Source: Phoronis pallida (Eukaryota; Phoronida; Phoronidae). From it: a stretch of 11,589 nucleotides of DNA. Within the stretch, counting starts at the first letter, position 1. Every line of letters begins with the position of its first letter. This document shows positions 1-9,000 of the stretch, in pieces. A model generated the notes under the pieces. It was not told where the DNA came from, did no database searches, and saw only the letters and a list, made by a program, of their open reading frames with translations. Location: positions 1-11,589 of the forward strand of contig JAOXYC010204129.1 in the NCBI GenBank assembly GCA_028565715.1. Reading direction: 5' to 3'. Position numbers and translations under genes: made by a program.

Positions 1-97
1 ATCTTAACAGCCACAGTACTACTAGCCACACCATCTTCAATACCCAACGCCTGCGCTTTGACCACTTTACCAAATGCCCCCTGTCCAAGAATCATAC
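1..97 (-). CDS. VEGFR: Exon 14 of window: start of tyrosine kinase domain (ATP-binding loop), partial
   Basis: The acceptor is TTTCATTACAG before 97. The exon runs off the window edge, and the 97 nt seen are 2 nt plus about 31 codons. The translation MILGQGAFGKVVKAQALGIE... has the glycine loop G-Q-G-A-F-G-K-V (subdomain I). TVAVK at the left edge is the VAVK motif whose Lys binds ATP phosphates (subdomain II). GQGAFGKVV resembles PDGFR and KIT (GAFGKVVEA), while ALGIEDGVASSTVAVK is closer to VEGFRs (FGIDKTATCRTVAVK). No defect is visible. The rest of the kinase lies left of the window. Confidence 0.95.
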
Positions 98-3000
98 CTG
101 TAATGAAACATTGAGGTACCACCAGTTAAAACTGTTCTAATGAAATAAAGGGGAACAAAATTGTTAGTGTACACTGTATATCGGATGTCTAACTAAACTT
201 CTACATGCATTTCCATTTCTCATTGAATTCTAAAACAAAATGTATTATTTGTTTCAGAGCCTGATTAACTGTAAAAAAACTTGTTATAACTCCAAACTGG
301 CTTCGATTGGAAAATGTCTTATTCAAATTGTTTGCAAGTTGGTCACATATTCAAATTATTATTATTATTATCATTGCCCAACAGTATTTTTGTATCCATA
401 TTCTCTTTGGAAATTCATCAGAGAATTTTTTCTCAATTTATCCTTACCCAATTTCAGTCGATCCCTCGGAAACTCCCAAGCCTCATCATAAGCCAGACCA
501 TCTGTCTGTTCGTCCAGGGGTATATCGGGATTAATCTCGTCTTTACTCGGGAGAAGTAGTGCGCTTGCAGGATGTTTACGATTACGCTTCATCTTGATGT
601 AGAGAATACTGACGACGATTATGAAGACGAGAAGCAGGAGAATTACCCCTGCAACAATGCCCCCTATTGCTGCCGCTGAGAGTGTCTTGTCTATCAGCAC
701 CTGACGTTCAGTGGCTGAAACAAACAAAAATTAAATTCTCCCAATCAACATAAACTAAGATTTTTGTCAGATACTTCAAAAGTTTAACTTTTCTTAATAT
801 TTCTCAGTGTAAAGTTCTTGTCCATAAGTATTACTGCAAGCACCGAAGTGGAGTGATACTCCCAAGAAGAAATTAACACGGACAACTAAGTTGGAATGAT
901 TTGCATGGTAAAACAGGAGTTTATCAAATATGTATAACTATTGCAATGAACTTGCTTTTAAGTATAACACAATGTCTAACAAATGAAAAGTATTAAACAT
1001 CTTTATTCATTGTCAATTATAACCGGCTTGTACTAAAATAAATCAATTTTGCTGTGTTGTAAGAACCTACCTACTTAATTATGTTTTGGACACTTACCTT
1101 TAACAGAGATAGTTGAATTGACCAGTATAACTCCACCTCTGTTAGACACCTGACAGTAATATACACCACTATCGTTCACCTGAACACGACCTATCGTTAA
1201 CCTACAAAAATTCACATGAAACATACCGTAGGAGTCCAATAAAATAAGACGAAAGTGGGAGACGCAGTCTCTCTAATTGCCGTAATTTTTAGCACGGTCC
1301 AGCCATTAAGTAATGTGCCATCATTTGTGCTTCACTAGTTAACAATGGAAGCTCTTACAACGGAGGTCTCTCAAGTGGTGAAATCGAGCGTGTTACCTTT
1401 GCCGTAGTCTTGCTGATAATAGGTAGCGGCTGATAATAGGTAGCGGCGAGATGACGATGAAAATTCGTTTCGACGCACTTTCGTCTCACATTTTATTTGA
1501 CCTCTTCTGCAAATTTCTCATAATTTTCAAAAAATCAACAAAAGACAATAATTGAAAATCACAATTTCTTGATGACAGCCACTTGCTGTCAGTAACATTC
1601 CTCATGTGAAAAAGTGCACCATAGCACTACTGATTGGGAGATTGTTTGTATAGCTCAACAAATTCTGGCAGAAATCTTAGGGGTGCATGCCAAGCCTTAT
1701 GAATATTAAAGTAACACTACCGGTTCCAGGCTGTTCCAAGGTTAAGAAACACAATTTGGGAGTTATATTGGGTTAGAAATAGGTTCACGAAGTTATAACT
1801 TTGAGTTGAGACAAACATCTCGAAAATCCCTCGTATATTTGTGATTTAATGCCAACCACTGCAGATTGTTATTCATGCTGCAGCACCAATAACAATCGAG
1901 CCGCCTGAATGACAAGCACCAACTAGGAATCAGCGGTTTGGCATTAAATCACTAAAATACGATGGATTTCTTATTAGTTTGGCTCTACTCAAAGGTCATA
2001 ACATCAAGAATGCAATCCTGACCCACCAAAAAACCCAAAATGTTTTTTAGACCTTAGAGAGCGAACATGGGTCTTTAACTAATCCCATTTTCTGTAATGG
2101 TAGGGATCATTTTTAATCATTCATTTCTTAGACATAGGCATGCATTTCTATTGATCATCACTGCTATCATGAACCGCATCCGTTTGCAAAAAAGGTTTTA
2201 TGTAGTAAGAGCTCTTTACAGGTATCCTTTGCCCTACTTACACTGTGTTCCCGGCAGTCAATTTAAATCCAGGCATGTCTGTACTGACGACAGTTGTACC
2301 TTTGAGCCAGATGATCTCAGGTGGAGGAAAACCTTCAGCATCGCATCGTAGGGTGACAGAGTCATCCTCCTTCACATAGAAACTACTGTTTGGCATTATA
2401 GAGAACTCAGGAGGGACCACCCCTGAAAAGTACAGATGGATGATGAAGGGGATAATTGTCAATGAAACTTGGTATTGAAACCTTTTTTTATTTGTTAACA
2501 TCTTTTTATCATCTCAAATCATAATGCAAAGAAATACAATAAATTCAGCCCAGAAAGTGAATCATTACATTATTCAACTCTACAAAGGGCAGATATTTAA
2601 AAGCTTTTCAGTAGTCAAACTATTAACTGTTCCACTTAATTTATTACAATTCAATAATTCAAAAATCAATTTTTTCAGTAAAAATGGGTGAAAAAAATAT
2701 TAAATGTCCTCAGTTGGACTCTCAAATTATAGTCACAAAACTATAGAAACAAACTTTCTTCAACTAAAAAGCAAAGTATCCCCAAATATGACACCAAGTT
2801 ATTTTAATATTGACATAAACTTACTTTCCACATAGACCACCTTTGTCCACGTGGTGTTGTTCATTCCCGCACTGGCAACACATCTGTACATTCCAGCATG
2901 GGAAAGTGTAGTGCTGTTTACTTTCAACTCCACGACACTGGAATAGCTTGTGCTGTAAAAACAAGTCAAAACTTACTACATCTGTACTAAGGTAATTGTT

Positions 3001-6000
3001 GAGTTAATTTCTTTAAACAACATACAAAGTCAAATCGAGGGCTGAAAACAGCAGACTTATGTGCTGCTTTTTAAAAGCAGCACATAACACTATAATTGTG
3101 ATTTATTATTTTCTGTTGTTTCTAAACTATTGCTAAATATTTCAGCAAAATCAGTCAGATTGGCAACGACTGATGAGTGATCTGAATGATGTAGTGGGCA
3201 ACTGATTGCATAAGCACTACAAACATTCTGTGCCTTACCTGTAATAATTGAGTTTTGTCGAGTCAAACTCTATCTCTTCACCTTCAACTACTTTAGACAA
3301 TTTTGGCAGAGTGTAGGAGTAGGTGTTGGCTCGGCATTTTAGTTCCATTGGGTCTTGTTCTGTGAGTGTCAGTGCTGAACTGTCAAACAAGAATCCTTGG
3401 CTGGGGGAAATGTCTAGAAAAGGGTACATGTAACATAAATAGGTTAAAATTGTTATTCAGACAGAATAAGAACGTGCTGGATAGCTCAGTTGGTGGGCAT
3501 CTGACCGGCAATCAGGGAGACCTGGGTTCGATTCCCAGTTTAGTTCGGATTTTTTCTGCTTTTTCAAATTCATAAATAGGTTGTACCTTGTATTCACTCA
3601 CCAAGAAATTGAGTTATTTTATCACACAACATCACATTCTTGCGAAAAAGAGTATTAATTTTGTATTTCCTTTCGTTCAGCTAATGATGGGTTCACAAGG
3701 TGAAACATCAGTACAGAAAACTAGAGGCATTTTTTTTATTTACCAATGACAATGTTAAAACACAAGTGTTAGAGCCAATTTGATCTTAGTGTTAGCAAAA
3801 TAATTATTAACCTGTGATATAGACTGGGGCTGATGACATACTGTCACCTTCATCATTTAAACCAATGCAATAGAGGTGTCCATTCTCTTTAGCTGTAAAT
3901 TTCAGCTTTGAGAGTCCTTGAGTCTCAAAGCCATCCAGTCCCGTAATCGACCTCTTCCCAGAACAACGCTCTCTACAGGTCGGACAGTTTGGTCTTCTGG
4001 TGCATGATTCCCACAACCAGGCTATATCAGGTACAGGTAACCCTTGCAGGATTCTACATCGAACTGTATATTCCTTTCCAACATAATAGTAGGGGTGTGA
4101 AGGTGGTTTGTTCATCATGACCACGGGTGGCTCTGTAAGTGAAACCATAATGTCAGACTGTTACAAACTGTATTCTTTATACAGTAGAGGTTAAAAGAGA
4201 TGAGGAGTAATTACCTGTAATTGACCTAATAGTTTTACCACTTTAATAAACAATTTCGTACATGAGACTTTATTTGACTGCATTGCCTTGCTGGAATGCA
4301 AGGTTCAGCTGCATAGTATTGAACCAACGTTTGTGCTCCACCAGTTTAGAAAGAGGACAAAATTGGCGATTAAATTAAAACTACTTTTACCTGTTATCAA
4401 TAAGATTGTTTTCCATTGTTTGCCAGCATGCTAATTGTTCGCAAAACATTTTTGGCGAAAACTTGTTTTGTCCCCCTGGCATGAATTTTATTTAACCTGT
4501 TCTGTATCGATCATTTCAGTACATTTTAACTGGTAACGGCTGTAAACCATCTAGAAAACTCCTGCTCATTTAAAAGGGGACACTATTTTACCTGTAAAAT
4601 GAAGATTAACATGTGTGGTGGCATTTTGGTGAGGGGTCTGTGCAAACAGTCTGTACATGCCAGCATCCGCCTTCTGAGGGACAATAACAGTTAGTAGCAC
4701 TCTCCTACTATCATTCCTATAAAGAGAAGTAAAGCACAGGTGTATGACTTTTCAGTTAAAAACTACATATTATAATTTTGCCAAATACAAACTGAACTAA
4801 CTTGTCAAACAGGGTAATACAAAAGAGCTTCTTCATTTGGAAATGTGTTTTCTCATCACCAGCCACATTAACCATTACAACAGTTTGAAAAGCTTTACCA
4901 TCTAAAACAAGACTAAATTTTATGACAAGCAAATTCCATGTTCCAGATTTGAAAAGATTTTTTTAATAATTATTGTTTAATAGGTGTGAAAAGGGCATTT
5001 ACAGACAGATAAAAGCTTACTTTGATCTGTACTTATTCTTGTCATGAACCAGTGCTACCCCATCCTTGTACCATGTAAAAATCGGTTTAGGGAATGCTTC
5101 ATACTCTACCTCCAAGTCTGCCCGACTCGACGAGGCATTGATAAATACATCTTGGTAATCGACTTCAAGTGTTACAAAACTTTTATCTGAAAATAAATTC
5201 AAAACTAACATATTGAGATATGATGAATCATAATAAATCTGTTCAACAGGAATTACCAAATTTTGAAAATTTGCTCATAAGCTTTGGGGTGAGATATTCT
5301 TTTAATTATTTCTCATACCCTATGACTTTCAATTGAGGCATGGTTGTCCATGTGGACGTTTCAAAAATCATGGATTTCATTCAGTTCAGTTTTTACAGCA
5401 CTATTGGTTTCTGTTTGTGTGGGTTTTTTGATTGAAAAGATGAATCAGTCATAAACAGTGCCTTTTTTAAAATACACAACAAGGCAAAATGTTGATAAAA
5501 GTGAATTTACCAGTTTATTAAGACTTGGCGAGAGCCAAGTGTACAGAATAAAATATTACAATACAATTACAACCCAACTACAATGATACGTTTTAAAACT
5601 ATCGTGTTTTTCATCATTACATACAATACAATACATATTTAGTAAGCTGGACATTGGGTTGATAGTTGTGGGGTGTTAGTATAGTGGATTGAGGAAACTT
5701 CTTTAGAAGCTGGTGATAGCCAGGGAAGGACCCCTGCTGTGTGCAGGATAAGGGTCCATTGTGTGAGTATTGCTGTGTTAACGAGTTGATGAAAGGTATA
5801 GCATGAGATCAGTGAGAGAAAAGCAGTGGTAGTGTGCAGTTGAAATAGAGTTCTTCTAAGAAAGAGTACTGTATACAGATAGTAATGAAAAGCCCGATTG
5901 CCAGGGTTAAAAACCACAAAACACATTAAAATGTCCACAGTGCAGTTGATGTAAAGAGTTAAAAGCAAGAGTTACAGATAATAATAAATTGGCATAATGC

Positions 6001-9000
6001 CAGTGGTAAAAAGATGAAGCGCATTAAAATGTCCACTCTAGAGCTGAATAAATACTAAAACAAGTAAAATCCCTAGTTTTTGAAATTAATTTCTGCATCA
6101 GATAACACAGACATGACAGCAAAACGAATAGAACCAAAAAAACATCTAGAAATACAACAGAGCCTCGTCACTCTCTCTGTTACAGAATTTTACATTTTTA
6201 AATTGGTTCAATTTCTCTTGCCATTCTGTCAGTGTTATTTTTGTGCATTTCATTCTGCACGACCTCTGATGAAGAAATACATTTCAAAAGCTACGGATTT
6301 TACTCACTTAAAGATATTGTCTCCTCGTTGGTCCCGATCTGGCATCAAAATTCAAATCAACTAGAGATTTTGTGTTGAAAAAATCTTACTTGCATCTGAG
6401 TAAAAATATTCAAAAGAAATCTGCAAAGGGGTGATTTGAGAGCTTTTGAGTCCAATTTTCACGTACTCTTAAGAGTAAGTTAGACTTTTATCGGATAAAA
6501 AGCTCTCAAATCACCCCTTACAGATGCAAGTAAGTTATGTTCATCAAAGGACTCATACACAAAATTTCTAGTTGATTTGAATTTGGACTCCAGATCAGGA
6601 CCAACGAAGAGACAGTATCTTCAAGTATTGATAGTCAGCATCTGAGTGAAGATTTTAATGTATTTTAGAAGGTACAGTGCAGAGAAAGGGAGAGTTAGAG
6701 TGAAGACAAACCTGGCAAGAGAGAAGACTAGGGGTGAGGTAAGGTAAGTACAGGCTAAACGAGAAAGAAAAATCATTGACACAGCATTACTTACCATAAA
6801 CTTTTATTTCATAGTCTTTAGTTGAATTATTTCCATGAGCCCATGATACACATCTATAAATGCCTGTATCTGACTTCCTTGCATTATAAATGTGGAGATC
6901 AGTCTTCACTTTGTTATAATAGAAACCATTGGAGGCTAGCGTGGTCTTTTTGGCTACTGTTGCAACAATTCTATTATTGCTTACGCCCTGTGTGTTTCAA
7001 AAACATGCAAATTATTATGTTTAAGTATTTTCATAGGTAAGACATAAATTGATAGCTTTGTGGCCGGTTACCATGGCATTACTTACCAAAAACCCTTATT
7101 GCATAGTCTGTTCTAACTGAAAGATTCCCTCTAAAATATGCATTTGATGTTTCACATGTATAAAAGCCCGTATCCGACTTCTTAGCATTATAAATGTGTA
7201 GATCGGCCTTCAGTTCGTTATAAAAGAAACCATTTGAGGCAACTGCAGTCCTTTTGTATTGGTTTGCAACAATTCGATTATTGCTAACGCCCTGTGTATT
7301 AAACAAAAAGCATTATCCAACAACTACCCTTGTTCTCAATTCAAAAATAGATTCCATAAAATTCTCAGCATGAGTGAAACAAGTTACACAGATAATTGTA
7401 GCTTTTCTAAACTATTGATGTACATTGATGTTGTGCGGTAAAATGATTTTCAAATTCATGGGGAGTGACAAACAACCTTCTACTGAATTCAACTTCAAAA
7501 AGACTAAGAACTCACCAAGGGGGCATTCTATGCTTTTTTTTAAAAATCAAGGAAAGATCAATTTTTAACAATGGATGAAAAATCAATATTAATGTTATTT
7601 TTTACTAAAGTAATCTTAAAGTCAAACATGGCTTCCTACACAAATTTAAAGGTAGCCAGGTAAGACTACATATCCTTGTTACCATCTATACAGGTCCCAT
7701 TGTTTTTTTTGTGACTTCACTGTGTTCAAATGGGTCACATATAAGTTAGGCACATGTACCTAAGTTTCACATTTATATTGACACAGATGGGTGCCCTTTG
7801 TATAGGCTTGTTTCTCAGCTCTACGTACTCAATACCACTGTTTATAAAGGTATTTAGACATTTAGTAACAACATTTTTGTATAAAAGTTAGGAAAATCAG
7901 TTGGAAACATAACTCTATTACCACATATCTTATTGGCCCACATCAAAAATAAGGTACTTACATCACTGTCAAGTGTCTCTTCAACCCAACGTAAAGTCAT
8001 CACCTCACTTTTATCAACAATGACGGAACAAGTCAATGTTATATTCTCATAAACATAATACTCTAAACTGTAACTGGTGATTTCTGGAATTGGAGGCTTA
8101 CTTTGACCTGAAACAGAAAATAAAAAAGTTTTAAAATATATAAATAACAAGAGCTACACAATTGATATGCACCAACGCATTATTTGTCTAACAATGATAA
8201 AGATCCAGGTGGTAAAAAGTGATTCTTACAATGAATGGGATGTAATACAACCTTTTATTGGATGAGAATTTGAAAAATCAGAGAACGAGCCTATGAGATG
8301 AATTTTCATCTGAGCAGGAATTCACGAGACCGAAGATCAAGAGAATTCCGGCAAATATGAAAATCATCAAAATATGATATGCGATCTGACAATCTCCCCT
8401 GTTTTTGTGCATTTATCATATTTACGAACGAACTTGTTTGCGTGTATGTAGGTCACAATCACATAGACCAAATAGTCCAAGAAGATTTTTGAGTCTCAGT
8501 GGACATACTTACGCCTGTAATTTAAATGAACATCAGCAGAGGAACGTGATGCATTAAGAGTAGCGATGCACTGCTTTCTCCCAGCAAGTAACTGGGAAGG
8601 ACTGAGAATAAAAACTCCTTCTTGTTTGGAGAACAGCATTGTTGTACCAAACTTATAAATCTTGCCATCATTGGTGTTACGAAATTGCATACTAGCTTTT
8701 GAGTTAGTGAGAAAACATGGTACTTGTGTACGTGTGTTTTGTAACATGGGCGTGAACTTTATTTTTGGTGAAAAGCCGGTGAAAGACTTCAGCAGTTTGA
8801 TGGGATCTGAAATGCAAAATGTGTAAAAATACTCATTTGTAAATTCCCTTGCAAATCAAGGCATCGTTTTCAATGGGTGGAATTTACGATGCTACACTAG
8901 GTTCTGTGTTGTGTGCCAAAATTTGAAGATTCAGTTAGTAGTATTAACAAGGATTATCAACATTATTTAAATTTGCCAGTCAAAATTTAGCCAAAAGCTC

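Larger units (their letters stand above)
1202..2241 (-). other. Intron 11 with two foldback elements
   Basis: 1040 nt splitting Ig7. It holds an inverted-repeat element at about 1231-1507, a 17-bp tandem duplication inside it (1412-1445) and a second foldback at about 1731-2062; these are listed separately. The section 2063-2241 shows nothing recognisable. Confidence 0.8.
3414..3811 (-). other. Intron 8 carrying a SINE
   Basis: 398 nt between Ig5 and Ig6. The tRNA-derived element at 3446-3570 and its flanking duplication (3434-3445, 3571-3582) occupy the acceptor-proximal third. The part 3583-3811 is AT-rich without further features. Confidence 0.85.
5187..6794 (-). other. Intron 5, long intron downstream of the alternative exons
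   Basis: 1608 nt between the Ig3 alternatives and Ig4. From the gene's 5' side it holds a donor-complementary element (6743-6750) and a pyrimidine-rich tract with a decoy acceptor (about 6670-6780). Two adjoining foldbacks follow (about 6306-6626 and 6061-6306), then a weak repeat (5924-6036) and a candidate poly(A) signal with a hairpin (5514-5540). Section 5640-5920 has an open frame on the minus strand that I could not link to any protein. Section 5187-5510 shows nothing. Confidence 0.8.

Noticed and set aside
240-559. Plus-strand open frames overlapping the juxtamembrane exon
   Set aside because: They are shadows opposite exon 13 and its intron; the minus strand carries a clear transmembrane and WEFPRDRLKLG reading.
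3475-3546. Functional tRNA gene
   Set aside because: The cloverleaf and Pol III boxes are good, but the acceptor stem is weak, position 33 is C, and target-site duplications and a diverged sister copy with the same tail point to a SINE.
5639-5968. 109-codon open frame on the minus strand
   Set aside because: No recognisable domain, no splice signals tying it to the receptor, and it lies in intron 5 among repeats. Probably chance, or part of a mobile element.
6650-6711. A real exon after the decoy acceptor at 6712
   Set aside because: The frame following it has no Ig residues and reaches a stop in 19 codons in phase 0, and I see no good donor.
7292-7961. A third copy of the Ig3 alternative exon
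   Set aside because: I scanned for DLHIYNA-like and D.G.Y.C-like coding with splice sites on the minus strand and found none.
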